From an uncultured Oscillatoriales cyanobacterium (lineage in GTDB: Bacteria; Cyanobacteriota; Cyanobacteriia; Cyanobacteriales; Microcoleaceae): a stretch of 51,828 bases of DNA. Of this stretch, positions 17,281-25,932 are shown one piece after another (the first letter of the stretch is position 1; every line of letters begins with the position of its first letter). A program made the translations under genes and the position numbers. The DNA is taken from contig CAITND010000049.1 in the NCBI GenBank assembly GCA_903893625.1, forward strand, positions 1 through 51,828, read 5' to 3'. Below the pieces are notes generated by a model, which was not told the DNA's origin, ran no database searches, and saw nothing but the letters and a program-made list of their open reading frames with translations.

Positions 17281-17831
17281 TGTTCAATTTATCCACTCTA
17301 TCAGTTCCCGAAAACATCACGTTTGAGCAAGGAATGGAAATTACTCAAACACTGTTGAATAAAATCGAAGAAAAACAGTTATTTGAGGCTGAAGTTGAAA
17401 CTGTAATCGCCCAGTTAGTGAAAACTCAAAATGGGGCAAGAGGATTTTTTGTGACCTATTTAACTGATCCTCGCCCCTGCTGTGATCAACCCACTGCTGC
17501 GATTATTCAAGGGTTAAGAACCTCTCCAGAAATCATATCAGAATTATTAGTAAAAAATGTAGCGATGTCCTCCGCAATGGCAGTGTATCATGGTCGGCAA
17601 AATAATTTAGAAATGGAGCAGAGTTCACAACGGGTTTCTCAACGGTCTGCGGATTTAATTCAACTGTTGAATTTACCGATTTTGCGATCGCTTGTTCAAC
17701 AACTATTAGACAGTGCTAAAACCGGAGAAGGAACTTATCAAGAATTTTTAGAACGTTGGGGATATGATTTAGAACAACTGTCGGCTATAGTTAAGGCTTT
17801 AGAACCATTGTTATCCTACAATTGTGGGTAA
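17281..17831 (+). CDS. Conserved-looking protein of unknown function (183 aa)
   Basis: I do not recognise a family. From ATG 17281 it is a soluble, mainly helical protein of 183 residues; the frame stays open upstream to about 17226, but that part reads like non-coding sequence. A notable segment is FFVTYLTDPRPCCDQPT, followed by two helical stretches (SQRVSQRSADLIQLL and ILRSLVQQLLDSAK). It follows gcvH by 64 bases in the same direction and may be cotranscribed with it, but nothing ties it to glycine metabolism. A palindromic repeat lies just downstream. Confidence 0.65.
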
Positions 17832-17841
17832 TACCAATAAA

Positions 17842-17869
17842 GTAGAGACGTTATATATAACGTCTCTAC
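17842..17869. repeat. 28-nt perfect palindrome (GTAGAGACG family)
   Basis: A perfect 28-base palindrome with outer arms GTAGAGACG / CGTCTCTAC, 11 bases after a stop codon. The same outer arms recur at 25615-25642, 38705-38732 and, degenerated, 34406-34433. It may act as a transcript-end hairpin here. Confidence 0.75.
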
Positions 17870-17981
17870 AAGGTTTCTTTAACTCTTTATATTTTATATT
17901 TCTTAAACTAACTAACCTTGACAAATCAATAAAATTGAGATAAAAATCTTTTATTCTATTTAAGTTACAACAAATCATCCT

Positions 17982-19058
17982 ATGGACTCCAACCCACCTC
18001 TCAAAATCCAAGGCTGTTTAGGGGACGTTACCATTGAACAGGATCATGTTCGTTTGAAAGGATGGGTGATATCCATCACCGGGAAACCGATAGCAGGCTT
18101 TAAGCTAATCATTGGCGATCAAGAAATTACCCAATTTAAAATTGAAAACAACCTGCCTAGCCCCGATGTTTATAAACTATTTCCCACCTTGCCTAACTCT
18201 GATCAAGCTCGATTTTTGATTTATATTCCTTTAGAGGTTATTGCCCCGGAGCAATTTAATCATTTAGTACAATTAATTCCTCTAGTTAATGGAGAAGAAG
18301 CAGAAATTTTATTTAATTTATTAGAATCTAGTCTTCCGGTTCCCGAAAAAGAAGATCGGGTAGGAGTAGGAGGCAGTTTTAAATTTGTTGCCTGTGATTT
18401 TTTGGGTCATTTTATTAATAAAGCGCAATTAAAACCCAATGAATTTATTTTAGATGCGGGATGTGGCGTCGGACGTATGGCTTATTCTCTTGCCTATTAT
18501 TTAGATGATACTGCCCGTTATGAAGGGTTTGATATTGTTGAAAAATGGATTAATTGGAGTCAATCTGTTATTCATCAACATCGACCTAATTTTAATTTTA
18601 AGTGGGCAAATATTTATAATAAACGCTATAATACAGAAGGAACAATTAAAGTAGAAGATTATAGTTTTCCCTATCCTGATGAACAATTTGATTTTGTTTT
18701 TTTAACTTCTGTATTTACTCATTTATATGCTAATGCCGTTCAGAATTATCTGAAAGAAGTTTATCGAGTTCTTAAACCTGGAGGACGGTGTTTATGTACA
18801 TTATTTTTATTAAATGAAGAATCAGAAGCATTGATTAAGGAGGGAAAAAGTTCTCAAAATTTAATCCATGAAATTGAAGATTCATTTTGTTCAGATTTGG
18901 AAATTCCTGAAGCTTCAATGGGTCATCGAGAAACTTCAGTCATGCAGTGGGTGGAAGCATTAGGTTTTACAGTTTCAGCTAAATATTATGGATTATGGTG
19001 TGGACGAACTCCCGGCACTAGCTACCAAGATATGTTAATCTTGAAAAAACCGGAGTAA
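17982..19058 (+). CDS. SAM-dependent methyltransferase with N-terminal beta domain
   Basis: A 358-residue protein. Residues about 8-115 form a beta-rich module (LKGWVISITGKPIAGFKLII), of the sort found attached to glycosyltransferases and methyltransferases acting on surface glycans. From residue 130 there is a class I methyltransferase: motif I ILDAGCGVGRMAYSL, then YEGFDIVEKWINWS (acidic motif II), FPYPDEQFDFVFLTSVFTHL (motif IV) and EVYRVLKPGGRCLCTLF (post-motif). Substrate unknown; the linked module makes a cell-surface or lipid-linked glycan target plausible. It stands alone, with no clear operon partner. Confidence 0.83.
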   Translation: MDSNPPLKIQGCLGDVTIEQDHVRLKGWVISITGKPIAGFKLIIGDQEITQFKIENNLPSPDVYKLFPTLPNSDQARFLIYIPLEVIAPEQFNHLVQLIPLVNGEEAEILFNLLESSLPVPEKEDRVGVGGSFKFVACDFLGHFINKAQLKPNEFILDAGCGVGRMAYSLAYYLDDTARYEGFDIVEKWINWSQSVIHQHRPNFNFKWANIYNKRYNTEGTIKVEDYSFPYPDEQFDFVFLTSVFTHLYANAVQNYLKEVYRVLKPGGRCLCTLFLLNEESEALIKEGKSSQNLIHEIEDSFCSDLEIPEASMGHRETSVMQWVEALGFTVSAKYYGLWCGRTPGTSYQDMLILKKPE

Positions 19059-19183
19059 TTCAGATCAATTATTTTGTCGATATCTATTTTATATAGACAG
19101 AGTTTTAATCAAACCTAAATATAGAGGTTATAATTATGGATTAAAAGCCTTAGCTATCTTTCAATAAACTATTAAATTATTAA

Positions 19184-20065
19184 ATGATTATGCCACCTAT
19201 TCCAGTTACTAAAGTCAAACTTGGATACACTCCACAGTCAGAAGACACGAGCATTGATGTAGATGTGCTGATGTTTCAACTCTTGCGGCAACTGACACCC
19301 CAGCAGAAAGCTCAACGAGTTCGCCACTTTAATCAAGCCACTCGAAAATTGACTTTAACCGGAATTAAAAACCAGTATCCCAATGCTTCTTTATCCTGGG
19401 TTCGTCAAGAATTGATCCGAAGGTGTTTAGGTCAAGAATGGATAGAAATTTTAGAGTTAAAAACAAAAATATCTCAGACAGAGGAAAAATTTATGGTTAT
19501 AGATCCCCTTGAATTAGCTGAACAAATTGCTACAATTTTTGAAACCTTAAATATTCCCTATTTGGTAGGTGGATCGGTCGCAAGTTCTCTCTTAGGAGAA
19601 AGTCGCTCTACACAAGATTTAGATTTAGTCATCAGTATTTCACTTTCAAAAGCACAGCAACTTATTCGAGTCATGGAGGCAGAATTTTATATTAGTGAAT
19701 CGGCTGTTGTAGAAGCTGTGATAGCAAAAAGGTCTTTTAATATTATTAATTTAGCGTCAATGGAAAAAGTTGATATCTTTGTCCTTGGAGATGATGCTTT
19801 TTCTCGTTCTAAAATGAGTCGTCGTCAAATGTATAGGACTGAATCTGAAAAAGGCATTTATATCTATTCAGCCGAGGATATTATTCTACAAAAGTTGTGC
19901 TGGTATAAACTTTCTGCCACAGAATCACAAAAACAGTGGAGAGATGTCTTGGGAGTTTTGAAAGTGCAAGGAGAACATCTTGACTTTAACTATCTCACTC
20001 AATGGGCTAATACTCTCAACATTAAAACTCTTTTAGAGTTAGCTTTAAAACAAGCTGGATTATAG
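19184..20065 (+). CDS. Nucleotidyltransferase-fold protein with N-terminal extension
   Basis: A 293-residue protein. Residues from about 105 on form a minimal nucleotidyltransferase domain: LVGGSVASSLLGESR, then STQDLDLVIS with the DxD pair, and KVDIFVLGDD as third acid. The first 95 residues contain LRQLTPQQKAQRVRHFN and a helical WVRQELIRRCLGQEWIEIL. My recollection is that such an N-terminal piece often exists as a separate small gene just upstream of such nucleotidyltransferase genes in cyanobacteria, so this may be a fusion of a two-gene module. Methionine 103 (MVIDPLELAEQ) could be an internal start for the separate product. Possible AbiEii-like or MNT-like toxin-antitoxin role; not established. 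Confidence 0.75.
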   Translation: MIMPPIPVTKVKLGYTPQSEDTSIDVDVLMFQLLRQLTPQQKAQRVRHFNQATRKLTLTGIKNQYPNASLSWVRQELIRRCLGQEWIEILELKTKISQTEEKFMVIDPLELAEQIATIFETLNIPYLVGGSVASSLLGESRSTQDLDLVISISLSKAQQLIRVMEAEFYISESAVVEAVIAKRSFNIINLASMEKVDIFVLGDDAFSRSKMSRRQMYRTESEKGIYIYSAEDIILQKLCWYKLSATESQKQWRDVLGVLKVQGEHLDFNYLTQWANTLNIKTLLELALKQAGL

Positions 20066-20128
20066 AATTGATTGAAAAAACTTTTTTTAAAATCAAGTGT
20101 ATTTTTGGGTTTTGGGAAATTAAGCCCT

Positions 20129-21004
20129 TCAAGGCTGACTACAGGTAAATAGACGAGAAAAGAATAAGGATAAATTTTCGTCTGGTGTTGCAGTTCCTAC
20201 GCCATAACAGGCTCGTTTTCGCCAAGAAATAACAGGTAAATGTCCTGGGGGTGCATTTAGGGTAAAATCTAATTCTTCATAATAAATCCAACTTTCTCCC
20301 CGTCGCCAACCCACTTGATCACAAAATTTTGCATAATCCCCTTCTAAATCATAGAAAATTTGCCATTGACTTGTTAAACTAAATAATCCCTGACTATAAT
20401 ATTCCCAGAGCCAGTTTAGGGTGTTTAAATCGGCACAGGGAAACTGTTCAATATCTTCAGACCTTAACCAGTTTTCGGCTTCCCGTTCTCCAATATATAA
20501 AATTAATTGCCAGGTATATTCATCTGCTGTTTTCCAATCGCCATCAGCTAATAATTCAATCAGTGAACTATAGTCTATTCCCACTTCTGATAAGGGGTAA
20601 GTCGAATTAAACTTGGAGTCAAAATCGGGAGAGGATAGGGGAGTTAGATTAACTAATAATTCGGGGTTTAAAGTTTCTAAATAATGTAATATCCAGTCTA
20701 AGGAATTTTGTAAATTTTGTCGTTCTAGGGTAGCTTGTTGAAGTTCAAATTCTAAGGTTTGCAACCGAGGTAAAAGATCAGCAATTGTCAATCTTTTTTT
20801 GGAGACTGAAGGAGTTTTTTGTTGATAAACGTCCAGCGTTTGTAAGCGTTTCCAGGTTTTTTTTGCCCAGTCTAAACGTTTTTTATCCGGTTCTGAACCT
20901 GACGGTATTGATATATTGAATTGTAAATCCCATCCACAGACTAAACAAGCTTCTGGAATTGGTTTTTGATAGGAAGAGTTACAAACTGGACATTGAAAGC
21001 TCAT
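20129..21004 (-). CDS. Zinc-ribbon GUN4-domain protein
   Basis: A 291-residue protein. The N-terminus is a zinc ribbon (CPVC near residue 5, CLVCGWDL near residue 20), followed by a linker with a helical heptad region (LLPRLQTLEFELQQATLERQ). The C-terminal 150 residues are a GUN4 domain (YSSLIELLADGDWKTADEYT, DQVGWRRGESWIYYEELDFT, APPGHLPVISW). Real Gun4 binds porphyrins and activates Mg-chelatase; this is a GUN4-domain paralogue with an extra zinc ribbon, so it may use the domain for tetrapyrrole or ligand sensing rather than chlorophyll synthesis. Start ATG 21004. Confidence 0.88.
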   Translation of the reverse strand: MSFQCPVCNSSYQKPIPEACLVCGWDLQFNISIPSGSEPDKKRLDWAKKTWKRLQTLDVYQQKTPSVSKKRLTIADLLPRLQTLEFELQQATLERQNLQNSLDWILHYLETLNPELLVNLTPLSSPDFDSKFNSTYPLSEVGIDYSSLIELLADGDWKTADEYTWQLILYIGEREAENWLRSEDIEQFPCADLNTLNWLWEYYSQGLFSLTSQWQIFYDLEGDYAKFCDQVGWRRGESWIYYEELDFTLNAPPGHLPVISWRKRACYGVGTATPDENLSLFFSRLFTCSQP

Positions 21005-21106
21005 GAAATCAATGGGGGTGATGTCGGTATTAGCGAGTTTGTGGTATGTTAACGATTAGGGAACCTTCGAGTTAATGAGTGAGTTTTATCCCCCTCTGAA
21101 TCGAAT

Positions 21107-21202
21107 CCGATTAAGACAAAGGCATTAAGACAAGCTCAAATTGCGATGATTCAAAGTAAGTAACGATTGAACTTGGAGCGTTACAGGGGTCTTATTACCA
21201 GT
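21107..21202 (+). pseudogene. Decayed C-terminus of a CHAT-domain protein
   Basis: Translation from 21107 gives PIKTKALRQAQIAMIQSK then TAA (21161-21163). This closely resembles the conserved helix near the C-terminus of CHAT-domain (caspase-like) proteins, usually of the form KAEALRQAQLAMI. Continuing past the stop in the same frame gives RLNLERYRGLITS, also like the expected continuation, then a second stop. No matching N-terminal part exists upstream. It is a small relic in a 409-base gap that otherwise holds nothing recognisable apart from the kinase's upstream sequence. Confidence 0.45.
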
Positions 21203-21413
21203 TAAGGGTGATTTAGGGCGGGTTTTTGCGGTTATCTGTGGAAAACAGAAATTTTGACAGAATCCACCCCAACAATTGTATTGAATATTTTACCGTTGTA
21301 GGGGCAACTACTGACAGATGATGACTAAGTGTTAAAATCTCCTGTCTTTTGCTAACAATATTGTATGATTTAACTATAGTGGGATTTGCCTATCTATTGG
21401 GGGAGAACAAAGA

Positions 21414-22919
21414 ATGAGTGAGTCTGACTTAACTACTATCTTAATTGTTAATAATCAGTCAATAGACCTCCAGGAAGTATTGGATTTATTCAGTCAAACA
21501 GAGGTTAATTTATTATTTTTGAATTCAGATGAAGCTGCTCTGAGCATCGAGATATCTTCTCTACCCGATTTAATTTTTATAGCGGTTGCGATACCTGGTG
21601 AGAATGAATTTCTGTTTTGTGAACAGTTGAATACATCTCCTCTGATTCAAAATATTCCGATTGTTTTTATTACTGAATCTCAAGACCCAGAATCTATCAA
21701 AAAAGGGTTGAGTTTGGGGGCTATTGATTATCTATTTACTTCCTTAGAAAAAGAGGAGTTTTTACTAAAAGTCAAAAACTATTTGGGAATGGCTAAATCT
21801 CGAAAAAGACTCCTTCACGGCTATCATTTATTACAACAGGAATTAGAAGTTAAAAAGCAAGAAAAATTGCAGCTTAAAAAGATTAATAATAAATTAGAGA
21901 TGCAGGTTGAATGTTATCGTCAAAAATTAGTTCAATCGCAGGAAAGATTAAAACAAGAAATTGCCGAATGTGAACAGACAAAGATAGCTTTAGAACAGTG
22001 TTTAAATCAACTAAAGACGATTCAAACCCAATTGGTTAATAGTGAAAAAATGTCTGCGTTAGGGCAAATGTTAGCAGGAATTGCCCATGAAATCAATAAT
22101 CCCGTTAATTTTATCTATGGAAATTTAGCTTATGTTCAAGAATATATCGACGACATTTTAAAGATTGTTGAACTTTATCAACAGTATTATCCTGATGGAA
22201 ACCCTGCCATTCAACAGGAATCTGAAGCAGTGGAATTAGATTTTATTTTGGAAGATTTGCCCAAAATGTTAGAATCGATGCAAGTGGGAGCAGAACGCAT
22301 TCGAGAAATTGTTTTAAGTTTACGAAGTTTTGCCCGTCAGGATGGCTCTAAAATGAAAGCAATTAATATTCATGAAGGCATTGATAGCACGTTAATGATT
22401 TTACAAAATCGCTTAAAACTTAAATCGGGTCATCCTGCAATTCATGTCATTAAAGAATATAGCCCTTCTTTACCTTTAGTCGAATGTTATGGAGGACAAA
22501 TGAATCAAGTTTTTATGAATATTTTAGCTAATGCTATTGATGCTATTGAAGAGGATGATCAACATAAATCTTTTGAAGAATTGCAGGTTAAATCGAGTCA
22601 AATTTGGATTCAAACGGATATTGTTAATGATCATAATGTTTCGATTAAAATTACCGATAATGCTGGCGGAATATCAGAGGATGTGCTTGAGCATTTATTT
22701 GAACCTTTCTTTACGACAAAACCCGTTGGAAAAGGGACAGGGATAGGTTTATCGATTAGTCAACATATTGTCGTTGAAAAACATCAAGGCAGTTTACGAT
22801 GTACCTCTACCCCCGGAGAAGGAACAGAATTTATTATTGAAATTCCCATTACTCAGGAAATGCCCACTCAAAAAAATATGTATAAAAAACCAGTTTCTAT
22901 TTCAAGTCAGGGGAATTGA
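21414..22919 (+). CDS. Histidine kinase with degenerate N-terminal receiver
   Basis: A 501-residue soluble sensor kinase. Residues 5-125 are receiver-like but lack key residues: the phosphoacceptor position reads IFIAVAIPG with Ala57 in place of Asp, and the conserved lysine loop reads YLFTSLE. A coiled coil (135-210) leads into a HisKA-type region with H225 in GIAHEINNPVNF, followed by a complete HATPase: N-box QVFMNILANAIDAIEE, G1 ITDNAGGIS, F-box LFEPFFTTKPVGKG and G2 GTGIGLSISQ. The kinase should be active, while the receiver is a pseudo-receiver controlled by binding rather than phosphorylation. The start ATG 21414 follows GGGGGAGAAC. It precedes a TPS exoprotein gene by 58 bases, so the two may be coexpressed. 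Confidence 0.88.
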   Translation: MSESDLTTILIVNNQSIDLQEVLDLFSQTEVNLLFLNSDEAALSIEISSLPDLIFIAVAIPGENEFLFCEQLNTSPLIQNIPIVFITESQDPESIKKGLSLGAIDYLFTSLEKEEFLLKVKNYLGMAKSRKRLLHGYHLLQQELEVKKQEKLQLKKINNKLEMQVECYRQKLVQSQERLKQEIAECEQTKIALEQCLNQLKTIQTQLVNSEKMSALGQMLAGIAHEINNPVNFIYGNLAYVQEYIDDILKIVELYQQYYPDGNPAIQQESEAVELDFILEDLPKMLESMQVGAERIREIVLSLRSFARQDGSKMKAINIHEGIDSTLMILQNRLKLKSGHPAIHVIKEYSPSLPLVECYGGQMNQVFMNILANAIDAIEEDDQHKSFEELQVKSSQIWIQTDIVNDHNVSIKITDNAGGISEDVLEHLFEPFFTTKPVGKGTGIGLSISQHIVVEKHQGSLRCTSTPGEGTEFIIEIPITQEMPTQKNMYKKPVSISSQGN

Positions 22920-22977
22920 TTAATCGAAAATTGGAAATAGCATCTATTCGTCAGAAATTGAACCATTAATTAAAGGT

Positions 22978-25806
22978 ATGAATATGATTTTTTTAACTGC
23001 TAAATATTGGATTAAAAACCATAAACCCCTGTTAAAAACAATGTTAATTTTGTTTGTGTTTCCATTAATTAATAGTGGAAATTCTTCAAAAGCGATCGCC
23101 CAAATTATACCCGATCAAACTTTACCTCAAAATTCCCTTGTCACCCCCGATGGGAATATCATGAGGATTGAAGGAGGAACCCAAACGGGAATCAATTTAT
23201 TTCATAGTTTCCAAGAGTTTTCAATTCCCGAAGGCAGTGCCGCCTTTTTTAATAATTCTGTCAATATTCAAAATATTATTAGTCGGGTCACGGGGAATAA
23301 TATTTCTAACATACAAGGCTTAATTCAAGCCAATGGTGCAGCAAATTTATTTTTAATTAATCCCAATGGTATTTTATTCGGCCCTAACGCACAACTCAAT
23401 ATTGGAGGTTCCTTTACAGCTAGTACCGCCAATAGCATTATTTTTGATAATAGCAGCGAATTTAGCGCCAAAAACCCCCTAGCACCGCCTTTATTAACCG
23501 TTAACGTTCCAATTGGTTTACAACTGGGAAATCAACCCGGTTCTATTACCAATCAATCCCAAGGTTTAGGCATAGGAATTGATGGCAAAAGTGCCAATAC
23601 AGGATTACAAGTTCAACCCGGTCAAAATATTAGTTTAATTGGCGGAGATGTGATTTTAAATCAAGGGAATCTTACCGCTTTTGGGGGTAAAATAGAATTA
23701 GCAGCCCTACGGAATGGCACTTGGTCTTTGCAACCTTCAACTTATGCCTTTACTTCCCCAGATTTTCAGTTAGGTTCAATTCGACTGTTTCGCCAGAGTC
23801 AAATTGATGCTAGTGGGGCAGGTGGAGGGTTAATTAGTCTGCAAGGAGGAGAGGTTTCCTTAACCGATAGTTCCCGAATTATTTCTAATACCTTGGATGC
23901 CATCAATGGCGCTGGAATTAAAATTCAAGCCGAACAATTCCGCTTAGAAAATCGGGCTTTTATGTCCTCATCAACCATTGGCACAGGCAATGCAGGCGAT
24001 ATTAATATTAATGCTAAAAATTCGATTGATTTAGTTGGAACTGACCCCCTAGCCTTTCTGGAACAATTATTATCAGAAAAGTTTAATCCCCAAAATCTCT
24101 ATGATGGCATTTTTAGCGTCAGTATTGGCGAAGGCAACGGAGGAAACGTTACCCTCGATACGGCACAATTGCAAGTCATGAATGGGGCAGGAATTTTAAC
24201 ATCCACTTTGGGGAGTGGGTCAGGGGGAAATATTACTATTTTCGCCTCTCGTTTCGCTGATATTACTCAAGGTTCAATTCTGATTACCGGAACTATTAGT
24301 AGTGGAAGTGCCGGAAATATTAATATTATTACCCCTCAATTGCACGTCCTACAAGATGGATATATTATTACCAGTCCGGGACGCTCAGGAGAAGGTCAAG
24401 GCGGGGATATTACCGTCAATGCTGATACCGTAGAACTGCGGGGGGTGACATCCGGTGTCGCCGTACCTGCGGGATTATTTACCGCTACCTTGGGAACCGG
24501 AAGCGCCGGAGATATCATCGTTAACGCCCGTCAACTCACCGTTGCTAATGGGGCGCAAGTGTCCGCTTCGGCTGCGGGGGCAGGGAAAGGGGGCAATTTA
24601 ACCGTGAATGCCGATATCGTAGAATTGCGGGGGGTGTCGGAGGATGGACGGTTTTTGAGTGGGTTATATACCTCATCTTCCCTATTGACCGTCCAGGGAC
24701 AAAAAGGAACAGCACCCGCCGGGGATTTAACCGTGAATACCCAACGTTTGCTGGTGCAGGATGGTGCCCAAATTTCGGCAGCCACCGGAGGGGAGGGGTC
24801 GGCGGGAAATTTAACCTTAAATGCCTCGAAATCAATTGATGTGGTTGGTTTTGCTACCAATATTGATCAATCCGTTGAATCGGTGTCCTTTGGGACAGTA
24901 GGCGATGGGATTGTTCCCAGTTCCATTGAGTCTAACACCAGTGGGGCGGGAAATGCGGGGGATTTGCGGATTAATACCGGACGCTTAACGGTACGAGATG
25001 GGGCAGAAATTGGGGTGCGCGGAACCAATGACGGGACGGCGGGTAACTTAGAAATTCAAGCGAATCAGGTTCTATTGGATAATGAAGGCACCCTCAGTGC
25101 CGCCACGGTTGCGGGTACGGGGGGAAACATTCGCCTACAGGCGCAAAGCGTTGAACTGCGGCGGGGGAGTCAAATTACCACGAATGCTGGAAACGCCGAT
25201 GGGGGGAATATTACCCTGGGTGCTTCCAATTTAGTCGCCTTAGAAAATAGTGATATTACGGCGAATGCGGAAGCGGGGAAAGGGGGACAAGTGAGAATTA
25301 ATGCTCAAGGGGTTTTTGGGACACAATTTCGAGAATTTCAAACGCCTCAAAGTGATATTACCGCCACCAGTGAGTTAGGGGCACAGTTTAGCGGGGCGGT
25401 GGAAATTAGTAGTCCAGAAGTTGATCCCAGTGCGGGGTTAGTGGAGTTACCGACGAATTTAGTTGACCCGACTACCTTAATTGCGGCGCGATGTTCGGGA
25501 GATGAGGGGAATCAATTTGTGATTACCGGACGGGGGGGTTTACCTCCGAGTCCCAATGATGCGTTAACCTCTGAACCAACGGTGATGAATTGGATTAATC
25601 TTGTTGAGGGTCATGTAGAGACGCGCCATGGCGCGTCTCTACGGGGGGCTATTGGCGCGTCTCTACGGGGTATGACTAACCCCCAAATTCGGGAAGCCCA
25701 GGGATGGGTTGTCCGGGCTGATGGGGCGATAGAATTAGTCACTAATCCCCCCCAAGGAACACCACAGCCTACAGGTGTGTTACCGCCCCAATGTTCGACG
25801 CTGTAG
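22978..25806 (+). CDS. Two-partner-secretion exoprotein (filamentous hemagglutinin N-terminal domain)
   Basis: A 942-residue secreted protein. A signal peptide (KTMLILFVFPLINSG, cleavage near AIAQ at residues 39-42) precedes a TPS/haemagglutination-activity domain (about residues 45-165) with the hallmark NLFLINPNGILFGPNAQL. The remainder is a parallel beta-helix of short repeats (GNAGDININA, GGNITLGASN, GAGKGGNLTVNA). The C-terminus, from QGWVVRADGAIELV, matches the ending often seen in cyanobacterial members. Secretion needs a TpsB (FhaC/ShlB) pore, which is not in this window. Just before the C-terminus, at 25615-25670, a palindromic repeat is embedded in frame, encoding ETRHGASLRGAIGASLRG. 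Likely a surface or released adhesin. Confidence 0.9.
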   Translation: MNMIFLTAKYWIKNHKPLLKTMLILFVFPLINSGNSSKAIAQIIPDQTLPQNSLVTPDGNIMRIEGGTQTGINLFHSFQEFSIPEGSAAFFNNSVNIQNIISRVTGNNISNIQGLIQANGAANLFLINPNGILFGPNAQLNIGGSFTASTANSIIFDNSSEFSAKNPLAPPLLTVNVPIGLQLGNQPGSITNQSQGLGIGIDGKSANTGLQVQPGQNISLIGGDVILNQGNLTAFGGKIELAALRNGTWSLQPSTYAFTSPDFQLGSIRLFRQSQIDASGAGGGLISLQGGEVSLTDSSRIISNTLDAINGAGIKIQAEQFRLENRAFMSSSTIGTGNAGDININAKNSIDLVGTDPLAFLEQLLSEKFNPQNLYDGIFSVSIGEGNGGNVTLDTAQLQVMNGAGILTSTLGSGSGGNITIFASRFADITQGSILITGTISSGSAGNINIITPQLHVLQDGYIITSPGRSGEGQGGDITVNADTVELRGVTSGVAVPAGLFTATLGTGSAGDIIVNARQLTVANGAQVSASAAGAGKGGNLTVNADIVELRGVSEDGRFLSGLYTSSSLLTVQGQKGTAPAGDLTVNTQRLLVQDGAQISAATGGEGSAGNLTLNASKSIDVVGFATNIDQSVESVSFGTVGDGIVPSSIESNTSGAGNAGDLRINTGRLTVRDGAEIGVRGTNDGTAGNLEIQANQVLLDNEGTLSAATVAGTGGNIRLQAQSVELRRGSQITTNAGNADGGNITLGASNLVALENSDITANAEAGKGGQVRINAQGVFGTQFREFQTPQSDITATSELGAQFSGAVEISSPEVDPSAGLVELPTNLVDPTTLIAARCSGDEGNQFVITGRGGLPPSPNDALTSEPTVMNWINLVEGHVETRHGASLRGAIGASLRGMTNPQIREAQGWVVRADGAIELVTNPPQGTPQPTGVLPPQCSTL
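25615..25670. repeat. 28-nt palindrome plus half-copy inside the TPS gene
   Basis: A perfect 28-base palindrome at 25615-25642 (arms GTAGAGACGCGCC / GGCGCGTCTCTAC), then a second half-site TGGCGCGTCTCTACGGGG at 25653-25670. It lies within the coding region and is read through in frame, adding about 19 residues of low-complexity sequence. Confidence 0.75.
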
Positions 25807-25932
25807 GGGGTTCAATCAATAAAGGTAAACTAATTACAAAGGTACTCCTATGAACCCATATAAACCCAGTCCACTACTCATCAAGAGTAATAAACTGGGA
25901 ATAGCAAATCGTAGCGGTAAAAGCTAAACGTT

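Noticed and set aside
24531-24860. Minus-strand ORFs within the TPS exoprotein gene
   Set aside because: They arise from the repetitive GC-richer beta-helix coding sequence; the plus-strand frame is clearly the protein.
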